A stretch of DNA of 64,000 nt, from assembly GCF_003014535.1 (NCBI RefSeq), contig NZ_PYGD01000001.1:558001-622000 (forward strand), in the 5' to 3' direction. Below the pieces are notes generated by a model. That model made no database searches, was not told the DNA's origin, and saw only the letters and a list, made by a program, of their open reading frames with translations. The stretch comes from Taibaiella chishuiensis (lineage in GTDB: Bacteria; Bacteroidota; Bacteroidia; Chitinophagales; Chitinophagaceae). The position numbers and the translations under genes are program-made. The number at the start of each line of letters is the position of its first letter. The stretch's first letter is position 1. Positions 41,579 to 50,654 of this stretch are shown piece by piece.

Positions 41579-41743
41579 TTATTATCAAGTTCGGCAAGTA
41601 AGCCTTAAAGCATTCTGACTTTAACAACACCTAACCTGAGAAGTAAGCCGCGCAGGTATAAACTAGTCGTCTGGAGGAGGAGGAATATAATTAAACCCTA
41701 TGGCCGTAATCTATAGACAGTGATTATACCACTTGATGTATAT

Positions 41744-41759
41744 CGTTCCACGTGGAACA
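41744..41759. promoter_or_regulatory. parS site
   Basis: CGTTCCACGTGGAACA: fully palindromic core, outermost base different. Confidence 0.82.
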
Positions 41760-42485
41760 TAAACAAGGTAGCAGAGTCAGAGTACTTCGTTATTAAACAG
41801 TCCAGGAGTTAAAGCATTGAACGAAACAAATCAGGCCGACTAAGATAGACACCTGCACCCGGTGAACTAATATCGGCACAAACCAGTCCAGGTGTTTTTA
41901 TAGACTACAACTCATCTAGCGTCAACAACCCCACTTCCTTTCATGGACCAGAAGCGGAACCAAAACATCACGCGCTGAGCATGCGAACATCTCTACAGAA
42001 ACCCAGGCCGAACCATACCGCGGTACAAAGGGTAGGGTAGCCTATAGGATACAAGCAAAAACAGGTAACAGTAATGTAGATCAGAAGGTAGCTTAAGTTG
42101 GGGCTGATAAATATGGGCGACCATATAGCCGTGCCCAAAGGTGCCAGAACTTCTAAGTGTACAGGCGAGTGATGGGTCTGATCTGTTCATCTATTCCTGC
42201 GGACAGCAACAATTTAAGTTTCAAGAAATCAAGCAAAGAGCATACCGCTGCCCGGAATAGAGATACCTTGAGAATCCGTATCGCTCCCGGTCGGCATAGG
42301 TCAACAATCTTCAATAGCCCTGAATAGGCAATATGCCAATGGTGAATAAAGCGATAGGGACGCGGCTGCCACCTACTAAATATCCTGGCACACTCAGCAA
42401 ATTCAACCAGGCCAGGTCACACAGATATAATCCGATACAATACTACTATTGAGGCCAGGAGGGGTGGCCCTAAAGATTATTTAGT

Positions 42486-42494
42486 TACCTTTGC
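42486..42494 (+). promoter_or_regulatory. -7 box of the agmatinase-family gene
   Basis: TACCTTTGC, perfect, 24 bp before the ATG at 42518. It supports that start over one at 42491. Confidence 0.65.
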
Positions 42495-42517
42495 AGACCA
42501 AAAAAGGAATATTAAAA

Positions 42518-43570
42518 ATGTCTTCTGCCCTTGATAATTTTGATCCCAACTCACCGGGATTAAAATCAAACAACATCTTCGGACTTCCGTTCAGTGAAGA
42601 AGAATCCAAGCTCATTATTATACCCGTACCCTGGGAAGTAACGGTAAGCTACCGGCCCGGAACCTCGAGGGGACCGGAAGAAGTATTCGACGCTTCCATG
42701 CAGGTTGACCTCTACGACCCCGATGCTGTAGACGCCTGGAAGAAAGGTATCCACATGCTGCCGATCGATAAAAACATCCGTGCTAAAAGCGATTACCTCC
42801 GGGGTTGTGCCGAACTCATTATCGGTTGCCTCTCTGACGGTAACCCGATCAACTGCAGTAACCAGCTCATCACCAAACTGGCCGAAGTAAACGAAGGCGG
42901 TAAAATGATGCACGACTGGATCCACGAGCTCAGCGCCCGTTACCTGAAGGAAGGAAAAAAAGTTGCCCTGCTTGGTGGCGACCACAGTACACCACTGGGT
43001 TATATAAAAGCACTCGGCGGACAATACGAATCTTTCGGTATCCTGCAGATCGATGCTCACGCCGACCTTCGCGAAGCCTATGAAGGATTCCGGTATTCGC
43101 ACGCCTCGATCATGTTCAATGTGCTGAAAGAAATTCCACAGGTCAGCAAACTGGTACAAGTAGGCATCCGCGATTATTGCGACGAAGAGCTGGAGATCAT
43201 TACCCGAGAAAAAGAAAGGGTTACCACCTTCTTCGATAAAAACATTAAAGAACAACTGTACGAAGGCAAAACCTGGAAAGACATCTGCGACGAGATCGTA
43301 ACCACACTACCGCAGCATGTATACATCAGTTTCGATATCGACGGTCTCGATCCCAAACTTTGTCCGAATACCGGCACACCGGTTCCCGGCGGTTTCGAAC
43401 TCGAACAGGTATTCTACCTGTTTAATAAAGTAAGGGCAGCGGGTAAAAAGATCGTCGGTTTCGACCTGAATGAAATTTCATCAGGTTCGCATGGCCAGGA
43501 TTGTATCGACCCGATCGTAGGCGCAAGGGCTTTGTACAAACTCTGTAACTATATGCTCGCCGACGCTTAA
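42518..43570 (+). CDS. Agmatinase/arginase (ureohydrolase) family protein
   Basis: The start at 42518 (MSSALDNFDPNSPG) follows a good -7 box and an AAAAAGGAA ribosome site; 350 residues. The binuclear manganese site is complete: GGDHSTPLG, DAHADLRE and SFDIDGLDP, plus a late ISSGSHGQDCIDPIVGARALYKL. It could hydrolyse agmatine, arginine or a related guanidino compound; the motifs do not decide which. The downstream membrane protein gene follows after 21 bp. Confidence 0.88.
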   Translation: MSSALDNFDPNSPGLKSNNIFGLPFSEEESKLIIIPVPWEVTVSYRPGTSRGPEEVFDASMQVDLYDPDAVDAWKKGIHMLPIDKNIRAKSDYLRGCAELIIGCLSDGNPINCSNQLITKLAEVNEGGKMMHDWIHELSARYLKEGKKVALLGGDHSTPLGYIKALGGQYESFGILQIDAHADLREAYEGFRYSHASIMFNVLKEIPQVSKLVQVGIRDYCDEELEIITREKERVTTFFDKNIKEQLYEGKTWKDICDEIVTTLPQHVYISFDIDGLDPKLCPNTGTPVPGGFELEQVFYLFNKVRAAGKKIVGFDLNEISSGSHGQDCIDPIVGARALYKLCNYMLADA

Positions 43571-43591
43571 ACAAACAACAGCTATTTTTTA

Positions 43592-44272
43592 ATGAAACTT
43601 ATGGATTTGAGCAACAGCACACAAGCACAGGAAATAAACTATACCCTGCCTGTAGAAGGCAGCCGCGTAAAAAGAAACCAGGTAACCGGCATGCACCTTA
43701 TGGCAGGATTGCTCCTGGTCGTAATGGGCTTACTTACCTGGGCAGTACCCAACCAGGTAAAACAGGCAGAGTTTGCCTTCCTTAACCAGGCCGGTATTGC
43801 CTATGCCATTTTCGGTGTACTGCTGCTGATCATTACTATATTTTTCAATAAGAAAATAGTGCAGACAAAAGCGGGCCTGGTTTTGCGCATTATAGAAATA
43901 CTGGCGCTATTGCCTATTTTTATTTATGCCCTGCAAAATAAATGGTACCTGCCGGCAACCTATTCCGGTGCAACTTTAGCCGGTATTTTGTTTGCCTATT
44001 TCTGGGAAAAAAGCGGTACGAAACCAAGGTATATTTTCATCGATAAAAACGGCATCAATTTACAACAGTTTGCCGGCAGCAAAAAAATAGCCTGGCCCGA
44101 TGTAACACGGGTGTTGCTCCGTCACCATATCCTGACGATCGACTGCCGCGACAACCGGCTGATGCAGTACAAAGTATTGCCGGAACAGCTGAGCATCGAA
44201 AAAGAAAGTTTCGAGCAAAATTGTGCCCAATTGATCCGGGACCATGAACACCTGCACCAGAAAGACTGGTAA
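43592..44272 (+). CDS. Membrane protein with C-terminal PH-like domain
   Basis: A 226-residue protein with four hydrophobic segments (MHLMAGLLLVVMGLLTWA, AYAIFGVLLLIITIFF, VLRIIEILALLPIFIYAL and YSGATLAGILFAYFW) and then a soluble tail (FIDKNGINLQQFAGSKKIAWPDVTRVLLR) with the pattern of a bacterial PH-like domain. The role is unknown. It follows the ureohydrolase gene by 21 bp, and a terminator closes the unit. Confidence 0.65.
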   Translation: MKLMDLSNSTQAQEINYTLPVEGSRVKRNQVTGMHLMAGLLLVVMGLLTWAVPNQVKQAEFAFLNQAGIAYAIFGVLLLIITIFFNKKIVQTKAGLVLRIIEILALLPIFIYALQNKWYLPATYSGATLAGILFAYFWEKSGTKPRYIFIDKNGINLQQFAGSKKIAWPDVTRVLLRHHILTIDCRDNRLMQYKVLPEQLSIEKESFEQNCAQLIRDHEHLHQKDW

Positions 44273-44307
44273 CAATTACGGTATAACCGCTTAACAATAA
44301 CATATTA

Positions 44308-44338
44308 CAAAAGGCAGACAAATACCGTCTGCCTTTTT
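44308..44338 (+). terminator. Terminator after the ureohydrolase-membrane protein pair
   Basis: A 10-bp stem AAAGGCAGAC/GTCTGCCTTT with a 7-nt loop and a T5 tail. Confidence 0.85.
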
Positions 44339-44429
44339 CACATATATGCAGCAATTTTATTTAATTTTGCATTTCTATTGAAAAAGTGTTATCTTAGGTT
44401 TAGATTAGTTAATTAAATATTTTTCATAT

Positions 44430-45485
44430 ATGACATTTAACCCCACCAGCATTTTAGAAGAACTGAACGCCAACACGCTGAAACTTGCCAAAGGTTACGA
44501 AACCCTGCAGGGCATAAAATCGGTAGAAGTAGCTACTACACCTAAAGAACTGGTGTGGCAGCGCGATAAAGTAAAATTGTATCACTACCTGCGCGATACA
44601 CCGGCCAAAAGTAAAATCCCCGTACTCGTTTCGTTCGCCATGCTGAACCGCCACGACGTACTGGATCTGCAACCCGATCGCAGCCTGATGAAAAAGCTGA
44701 TCGAAGAAGGACTGGATATCTATATCATGGATTGGGGATATCCTACCCAGGCCGATAAGTACCTGACCATGGAAGACTATATCGACGGGTATATGAATGA
44801 TGCGGTAGACTTTATACGCCGCAAACATAAAATACCAAAGATCCACAAACAAGGCATCTGCCAGGCAGGTACCTATTCTATGATCTATGCCAGCCGATAC
44901 CCCGGAAAGCTGCAGACCCTGACTACCTATGTTGCCCCGTTCGACTTTGGGGATAACGACAATATGCTGTACAAATGGGCAAAACACATCGATGTAGATG
45001 CCATGGTGGATAATGTCGGTACGATATCCGGTGAAATGATCGATTCTGCATTCAGCATGCTGAAACCTTCGATGAATATCAGCAAATACATCGGTGTAAT
45101 GGATTCGCTGGAAGACGAAGAGAAACTGCTCAATTTCCTGCGTATGGAACACTGGAAATCAGACCTGCCTGCTATTGCCGGCGAAATGTACCGCAAGTAT
45201 ATCAAAGACCTCTTCCGCGACAACCTGCTGATCAAAGGTAAACTGGAACTGGGCGGTAAGCTCGTAGACCTGAAAAATATGACGGTACCTTACCTGAATA
45301 TCTATGCTACCAGTGATAACATTATCCCCAACGAAAGCACCAAAGCCGTAATGAACGTGATCGGTTCGAAAGACAAACAGGAAATACCTTTCCCCGGTGG
45401 TCATATCGGTGTATTCGTAGGTGGAAAATCGCAGAAAGAACTGGCGCCTGCAGTAGCCAAGTGGACTGTAGAAAGAAGTAAATAA
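44430..45485 (+). CDS. phaC: Class III-type poly(3-hydroxyalkanoate) synthase subunit PhaC
   Basis: A 351-residue alpha/beta hydrolase of PhaC length. The lipase-like box contains cysteine in place of serine (GICQAGTYS, residue about 149), the hallmark of PHA synthases. The acid is in ATSDNIIP and the histidine in FPGGHIGVF. No phaE partner is next to it. It may build storage polyester or act as a related acyltransferase. A terminator follows. Confidence 0.85.
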   Translation: MTFNPTSILEELNANTLKLAKGYETLQGIKSVEVATTPKELVWQRDKVKLYHYLRDTPAKSKIPVLVSFAMLNRHDVLDLQPDRSLMKKLIEEGLDIYIMDWGYPTQADKYLTMEDYIDGYMNDAVDFIRRKHKIPKIHKQGICQAGTYSMIYASRYPGKLQTLTTYVAPFDFGDNDNMLYKWAKHIDVDAMVDNVGTISGEMIDSAFSMLKPSMNISKYIGVMDSLEDEEKLLNFLRMEHWKSDLPAIAGEMYRKYIKDLFRDNLLIKGKLELGGKLVDLKNMTVPYLNIYATSDNIIPNESTKAVMNVIGSKDKQEIPFPGGHIGVFVGGKSQKELAPAVAKWTVERSK

Positions 45486-45494
45486 CCGTAATAC

Positions 45495-46080
45495 ACAAGG
45501 TTATCCACATAGGGTGCATCATTCGTGGTGCACCTTCTTTTTTTACCGGGGCAAAAAGAAGAACAAAGATCGTTTATACCCGGTCCCGTATTAAGTCAGT
45601 GTTAACAGCTATCCCGGCTTTATCCACAATAAACGGGAATAACTGCTTAATTTTCACTTAGTTTCTGCAAGTCCCCGATTTGAAAATTTCTGCCGGGTTT
45701 TTATACACAATAAGATGTCAAAAGTTGTTGGGAAACCGTTAAAAGGGAAGAACAAGTCGTGTACAGAATCGGAAAAATTTTGTGACGGCGTTTTGATAAT
45801 AATTTGTTCACGCAGATTTCATACTTCGTTTATAGGATATCCATATTTCACAGGGATAAACTTATTCTTCCCCGAAGTTATTCCACGAAATGGGATAACC
45901 CCTGAAAGCCCAGTAAAATCAATACTTTCCTAAAATAATATCCTGTGGATAAACTGGGAGCTATAACAAGAACCGTAAAAACAACTGTGTATTTCAAAAA
46001 GTTATCCGCATATCCACACTCCTAATAATAGTAAGTCTTTTTTTAAAAAAGAATAATTTACTAATACTACCGATGTTGAA
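45495..46080. other. Candidate chromosomal replication origin (oriC)
   Basis: An intergenic, AT-rich segment with DnaA boxes: perfect TTATCCACA at 45501-45509, 45620-45628 and (reverse) 45944-45952, and near-matches at 45701-45709 (TTATACACA), 46002-46010 (TTATCCGCA) and 46010-46018. A poly-A/T tract at 46021-46072 could serve as the unwinding element. Further perfect boxes fall in the next gene (46607, 46874) and after it (47718). parS sites lie 4-6 kb away. It is not next to dnaA. Confidence 0.65.
45513..45534 (+). terminator. Terminator of phaC
   Basis: A GGTGCA/TGCACC stem with a 10-nt loop, followed by TTCTTTTTTTT. Confidence 0.75.
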
Positions 46081-46132
46081 ATCCTCAGTTGCCGAAAAAA
46101 AACGATTTGATTTTTAAAAGCCCAAAAGCCCC

Positions 46133-46140
46133 TACTTTTG
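46133..46140 (+). promoter_or_regulatory. -7 box of the ABC ATPase gene
   Basis: TACTTTTG, six bases before the ATG at 46146, implying a very short or absent leader. Confidence 0.5.
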
Positions 46141-46145
46141 AATCC

Positions 46146-47702
46146 ATGTTCAGCGCCCCGCAAAATATCGTTCGTGTACAACAGCTCCGCATCAGCTTCC
46201 CGGGCAACCCGCCTTTCGAAGCCGTACAGGACGTTTCGTTCGAGATCGGGGCCGGCCGTACGCTGGCCCTCGTAGGCCAGTCGGGATCCGGTAAGTCGCT
46301 GACATCGCTGGCCTTAATGGGCCTGTTGCCCGCAAAAGCCGTTGTAAGCGGTATGGTAAGCCTGCCTGGCAGTGCCGATAACCTGCTGGAGCGCGATGCG
46401 GCCGGCTGGCAGCAGGTACGTGGCAGGCAGGTGGGCATGATCTTCCAGGAGCCCATGAGCGCCCTGAACCCCGTTAAGACCTGTGGCGCCCAGCTGGTGG
46501 AAAGTATCCGTACGCATAGCGACATGTCGCTCAAACAGGCGCAGGACGAGGCTTTGGCATGGTTTAAACGCGTAAAGCTGCCCCGGCCCGAGACTTTGCT
46601 GCAACGTTATCCACACCAGCTGTCCGGCGGACAAAAACAGCGGGTAATGATCGCGATGGCCATGTGCCATCACCCGGCGCTGCTCATTGCCGACGAGCCC
46701 ACTACAGCGCTTGATGTGACTGTACAGCTGGAAATCATAGCGCTGATGCAGGAGCTGCAGCAGGCATACGGCACCGCCATCCTGTTTATAACCCACGACC
46801 TGGCTTTGGCCCGTACTATTGCCGATGCCTTCCTGGTGCTCGAAAAAGGAAAAGTGGTAAGCGGTACACCGGGTTATCCACATTTCCCGGAAGCCGGGCC
46901 TGCCTATGCACATCAACAGGAAGTGCCTTTATTAAAAGTCGACCAGTTAAAAGTGTATTATCCCGAAGCGGTGAATTGGCTGGGGAAAACTACCCGTTCG
47001 TTTAAAGCGGTGGATAATGTGAGTTTCGATTTATACAAAGGCGAAACCCTGGGCCTGGTCGGAGAGTCGGGATGTGGAAAAAGTACACTGAGTAAAAGTA
47101 TACTGGGTCTGCAGCAGGTTACTTCGGGCGCCATTTTTTTCGAGGGTAAGGATATAACGGCGTATAACCGCGAACAGTGGCGCCTGCTGCGGCGCGATAT
47201 ACAGATCATATTCCAGGACCCCTATGCATCGCTGAACCCAAGAATCAGGACGGGCGATGCCCTGGCCGAGCCGATAACCGTACATGGCCTGGCCCGGGGT
47301 AAAGATGTGGATAAGATGGTGAATAACCTGTTGGAAATGGTGCAACTGCCCCAGGCTTCGCGGCACAAGTACCCGCACGAATTCAGCGGCGGCCAGCGGC
47401 AACGTATCTGTATAGCCCGGGCATTAGCCGTTCAGCCTAAACTGGTTATCTGCGACGAGAGCGTATCGGCGCTCGATATCCGCATCCAGGCGCAGATCCT
47501 GGAGTTATTAACATCGCTGCAGCAACAGCAGCAACTCACCTACCTGTTTATAACCCACGACCTCAATGTGGTAAAAAGCATCAGTAACCGGCTGATGGTG
47601 ATGGAGCAGGGGCGTATCGTAGAAAGCGGTCCTACGGCGGAGGTAATGCAGCAACCCCGCGAGGCCTATACCCGTAAACTACTGGCGGCGGTGCCCCATT
47701 GA
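46146..47702 (+). CDS. Double-ATPase ABC transporter protein, oligopeptide/dipeptide (Dpp/Opp) type
   Basis: The ATG at 46146 (MFSAPQNIVRVQQLRIS) is chosen over an upstream TTG at 46089, which sits before the -7 box. The 518-residue product carries two complete nucleotide-binding domains. The first has Walker A GQSGSGKS, signature LSGGQKQR and Walker B LLIADEPTTALD. The second has GESGCGKS, FSGGQRQR and LVICDESVSALD. Fusion of the DppD and DppF halves is common in this phylum (YejF-like). The permease and binding-protein genes are not adjacent. Confidence 0.92.
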   Translation: MFSAPQNIVRVQQLRISFPGNPPFEAVQDVSFEIGAGRTLALVGQSGSGKSLTSLALMGLLPAKAVVSGMVSLPGSADNLLERDAAGWQQVRGRQVGMIFQEPMSALNPVKTCGAQLVESIRTHSDMSLKQAQDEALAWFKRVKLPRPETLLQRYPHQLSGGQKQRVMIAMAMCHHPALLIADEPTTALDVTVQLEIIALMQELQQAYGTAILFITHDLALARTIADAFLVLEKGKVVSGTPGYPHFPEAGPAYAHQQEVPLLKVDQLKVYYPEAVNWLGKTTRSFKAVDNVSFDLYKGETLGLVGESGCGKSTLSKSILGLQQVTSGAIFFEGKDITAYNREQWRLLRRDIQIIFQDPYASLNPRIRTGDALAEPITVHGLARGKDVDKMVNNLLEMVQLPQASRHKYPHEFSGGQRQRICIARALAVQPKLVICDESVSALDIRIQAQILELLTSLQQQQQLTYLFITHDLNVVKSISNRLMVMEQGRIVESGPTAEVMQQPREAYTRKLLAAVPH

Positions 47703-47781
47703 TATTTTCCGGCAGGGTTATCCACAGCTTTTTTACAATTTTACCTGACTCCTTATTAAATTGTACTAATTCTTTGATAAG

Positions 47782-47810
47782 AAAAAACCGCTCAACTGAG
47801 CGGTTTTTTT
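47782..47810. terminator. Bidirectional terminator after the ABC gene
   Basis: CCGCTC/GAGCGG extended by A6/T7 flanks on both strands; loop AACT. Confidence 0.85.
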
Positions 47811-47937
47811 AAAATCTTAAAAAGATTTTGGTGGATTCGTTTCAAAAAATTATACTTGTTGAAAGCTCGGCTTACTTACACAATGTGTAGAAAAATTTAG
47901 AAACGTGTTTTTATTTAAGTTAAAAATATAGCGACAT

Positions 47938-48325
47938 TTGTAAAAAAAAATCCTGCGGTATATTTCTACCCACAGGATCATTTTCTTGAATTTACTTCGA
48001 CGGCTTGGTGGTCAAGATTCCCCAAAAAACCTATGACTTAATGATTTTTCTATGTGGATCACTAAGTCGAGAGTCTCAAAGGGATGTAAAATCCTAGAGA
48101 CCGCGGTTAATTTAGTAGTTATTCTACTTCCTATTTTGGGATTTCGCTTGTCTACAGAGTTGCAGCTCTGGCTACAAGTTTTTAGAATCTTCCTTAGGGC
48201 AGTAAGAATAATTATTCATTAATCGTTCGAAGCCGGAACCCTCTAAAGAAAACAATAGAGGTAATCCCAAATTCAATTTTGTTTTCAACTCAGTCGCCTA
48301 TTCTTGGGCGACTTCCCTTTTTATC
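47938..48325 (-). ncRNA. Candidate structured RNA, unassigned
   Basis: About 390 bp with no gene but several strong inverted repeats: 47950-47978 (on the minus strand an 8-bp stem then T9, a terminator), 48035-48068 (11-bp GACTTAATGAT/ATCACTAAGTC), a GTCTC/GAGAC nested hairpin near 48070-48100, a two-step CTTGT.CAGAG/CTCTG.ACAAG hairpin near 48150-48180, 48240-48261 (CCTCTA/TAGAGG) and 48293-48312 (GTCGCC/GGCGAC, with CCCTTTTT after it on the plus strand). I do not recognise tmRNA, RNase P, 6S or SRP RNA. The strand is uncertain; the T9 favours minus. Confidence 0.45.
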
Positions 48326-48811
48326 TTATTAATTAGATAACATTATAAGAGATAAACAACTTACGAGATAAGCGTCACAAAGTACTTCATTAAGTACCTA
48401 TGCAAAGGTATATCGCCTACTTAAATTTACCAAATTTGATTCATTCATTCATTCAATATCCATTTTATTGACTATCAAATATTTAAGATGTAATTATGAT
48501 GTATTAATGTTCATTTTTTGTATTTTATTTGGGCAAATCCGGGCAAATCAAGGCACTAATTTTTAATGGAAAATAGAGTTTCAATTAATTAAACTTTGAC
48601 AAGAAAGCCACCTTAACGGGGTGATTTTATTTTGGTAATATGTGATTAATTAACTTGTTCAGGACAACATAATTAATTCTATAGTTATTCTCTGATACTT
48701 CCGTTATAAAACTATTTCATTAAATGGATTATTCTATACAACTACTTATTATAATGCAACGGCAAAACCAATTTCGGTTATAAAGCAATTTCAAAAATTT
48801 TTCCTTAAAAG
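48326..48811. other. Non-coding AT-rich gap
   Basis: Just under 500 bp of AT-rich sequence ahead of the TetR gene. I see short direct repeats (ATTCATTC, GGGCAAATC) but no gene or clear RNA structure. Confidence 0.55.
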
Positions 48812-48825
48812 AACGAACATTCGTT
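48812..48825. promoter_or_regulatory. TetR operator, copy 1
   Basis: AACGAA-CA-TTCGTT, a 6-bp palindrome directly abutting the -7 box of the TetR gene. A matching copy lies at 49453. Confidence 0.75.
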
Positions 48826-48834
48826 TATCTTTGC
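48826..48834 (+). promoter_or_regulatory. -7 box of the TetR gene
   Basis: TATCTTTGC, perfect, ending 6 bp before the ATG at 48841. Transcription would begin almost at the start codon. Confidence 0.6.
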
Positions 48835-48840
48835 AATTCT

Positions 48841-49428
48841 ATGCGTGCCCGCGACGAAAATAAAGAAAGAACTATTAAGCTCGAAGCCATATCCATGATC
48901 GTAAAGGAAGGCTTCGATGGGCTGAGTATGCAGAAGCTTGCGCGTGCTGCGGGTATTTCGCCCTCGACCATTTATATTTATTTCGAAAGCCGCGAGGATC
49001 TCCTGAATAAACTGTACCTGGAAGTAGACGAGGCTTTTACCGATGCCAGCCTGAAAAATTTCGACCCCGCTATGTCCTTCCGCGACGGCTTGTGGCTGCA
49101 GTGGAATAACCGTTATAAACATATTGTGCGTAACCCCCTGCATTTTCATTTCGCTGAGCAGTTCCGGAATTCACCCCTAATACAACTCAGCACGATCAGG
49201 ACCAATCCCTTTCGCAAAGCCATGCAGGCCTTTGGGGAAAACGCCATGAAAAACGGTGAGCTCGTACGGGTATCCCCGGAAGTATTCTGGTCGCTGGCCT
49301 ACGGACCTTTTTATACCCTTGTCAAATTTCACCTGCAGCAGGCCAATATGGCCGGCCGGCCTTTTAAGTTGAGCAATACCGACCTCCAAACCACTTTTGA
49401 TCTTGTCATTAAAGGGTTAACGCCCTAA
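48841..49428 (+). CDS. TetR/AcrR family repressor
   Basis: A 195-residue protein. The N-terminal helix-turn-helix contains GFDGLSMQKLARAAGISPSTIYIYFESREDLLNKLY, the typical TetR pattern. The C-terminal ligand domain is not diagnostic. The same palindrome lies in front of this gene and in front of the following VOC gene, so it probably represses both. Confidence 0.9.
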   Translation: MRARDENKERTIKLEAISMIVKEGFDGLSMQKLARAAGISPSTIYIYFESREDLLNKLYLEVDEAFTDASLKNFDPAMSFRDGLWLQWNNRYKHIVRNPLHFHFAEQFRNSPLIQLSTIRTNPFRKAMQAFGENAMKNGELVRVSPEVFWSLAYGPFYTLVKFHLQQANMAGRPFKLSNTDLQTTFDLVIKGLTP

Positions 49429-49452
49429 CCTATTTTTTTTACCTTTTAAAAG

Positions 49453-49466
49453 AACGAATGTTCGTT
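49453..49466. promoter_or_regulatory. TetR operator, copy 2
   Basis: AACGAA-TG-TTCGTT, inside AGAACGAATGTTCGTTTAT, mirroring the upstream copy AGAACGAACATTCGTTTAT. It lies 11 bp before the VOC gene. Confidence 0.75.
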
Positions 49467-49476
49467 TATTATTAAT

Positions 49477-49836
49477 ATGCAATTGAATCATTTAAATCTC
49501 CCGATGTCGCGCATACCCGAAGCGATTACTTTTTTCGAAACTCATTTCGGTTTTACCTGTGTAGAAGTAAAAGGCGATGCCGCCCTGGCGGTACTAAGAG
49601 GCGCAGACGGTTTTATACTCGTACTGATGCGGGCCAAAGAGCAACCGCTTTATCCTAAGTTTTTCCACATTGGTTTCCTGCAGCAGGATGCCGCCGCCGT
49701 GGACTATATTTTTGAACAGCTTAACAACGACCCGGCATTGCAACCCGAAAAACCCGGTAAAATACGGGATACCTATGGGTTTTATTTTTACTTCGATACC
49801 CTGATGATCGAGATCAGTTGCCCGCAGCCGGTATAA
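49477..49836 (+). CDS. VOC family protein (glyoxalase/bleomycin-resistance fold)
   Basis: A 119-residue protein starting MQLNHLNLPMSRIPEAITFF, the usual opening of a VOC domain. The strands GFTCVEVKGDAALAVLRGADG, FHIGFLQ and YGFYFYFDTLMIEIS complete one module. The metal-binding positions appear as an N-terminal His (H5), FHIGF and a Glu in IEIS. The substrate is unknown. It is controlled by the adjacent TetR protein on the evidence of the shared operator. Confidence 0.82.
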   Translation: MQLNHLNLPMSRIPEAITFFETHFGFTCVEVKGDAALAVLRGADGFILVLMRAKEQPLYPKFFHIGFLQQDAAAVDYIFEQLNNDPALQPEKPGKIRDTYGFYFYFDTLMIEISCPQPV

Positions 49837-50020
49837 CAAAGTAAATAAAAAACAATGCCGCTGTTTCCTGCAACGAAAAGGCAGGTTGCTGCAGGCTATG
49901 GACACTGCGGTGAAAAGAAGCGCCGGCACGATAATAATAAGATGATCCATGGCGTTACCTTTCGTGTTGGTTTATAATCGTAAATTGCCTGGTATAACCA
50001 AGATTTAAAACCAGATCATT

Positions 50021-50602
50021 ATGAAAAGTATCGTTGTGTTTTGCGGATCTTCTTATGGCAACCAGCCCGTTTACGAAGAACAGGCAGTCGTACTGGGCCA
50101 GACACTGGCACGGAACGGGATCAGGCTGATCTATGGCGGCGCCAGTGTCGGGCTTATGGGCGCAGTGGCCAATGCCGCGCTGCAAGCGGGCGGCACCGTG
50201 ATCGGCGTGATACCCAGGTTCCTGAACAGCCGGGAGATTGCCCATATCGGTCTGAGTGAGCTGATACTGGTGGAAAGCATGCATGAACGCAAGGCTAAGA
50301 TGAATGAGCTTTGCGACGGCGTGATCACCCTGCCCGGCGGCTTCGGTACTATGGAGGAATTGTTTGAAATGCTGACCTGGTCGCAACTGGGCCTTCATAC
50401 CAAACCTATAGGCCTGCTAAATACCGCGGGATATTACGACCCGCTTAACTATATGGTAAAAACAATGGAAGAACAGGGCTTCCTGAAACCGGTATACCGC
50501 GAGATGCTGCTGACGGATGAAAACGTAGATGTGCTGCTTGCCAAAATGAAGTCCTATACAGCGCCCGAGGTGCCGAAATGGATCTCGAAAGAAACAACAT
50601 GA
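50021..50602 (+). CDS. LOG family protein (nucleoside 5'-monophosphate phosphoribohydrolase)
   Basis: A 193-residue protein with the LOG signature: IVVFCGSSYG, LIYGGASVGLMG and ITLPGGFGTMEELFE (PGGxGTxxE). Members hydrolyse the N-glycosidic bond of cytokinin ribotides or plain AMP. Bacterial versions are often general nucleotide hydrolases. Confidence 0.9.
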   Translation: MKSIVVFCGSSYGNQPVYEEQAVVLGQTLARNGIRLIYGGASVGLMGAVANAALQAGGTVIGVIPRFLNSREIAHIGLSELILVESMHERKAKMNELCDGVITLPGGFGTMEELFEMLTWSQLGLHTKPIGLLNTAGYYDPLNYMVKTMEEQGFLKPVYREMLLTDENVDVLLAKMKSYTAPEVPKWISKETT

Positions 50603-50654
50603 TATACGGAACCAGCGCCCTTTTTATACTATAACCCACCGGAATAAAAAATCC

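Larger units (their letters stand above)
41295..42480. other. Gene-free parS cluster region
   Basis: About 1.2 kb without a credible gene. It holds four parS sites (listed separately). The rest reads like degraded coding DNA with no long open frame of good codon composition. It is probably a centromere-like segment used by the chromosome partition system; parA and parB are not in the window. Confidence 0.7.

Noticed and set aside
47938-48325. tmRNA, RNase P RNA or SRP RNA
   Set aside because: I could not find the tag reading frame, the tRNA-like ends or the conserved cores of these RNAs on either strand by eye. A covariance search would settle it.
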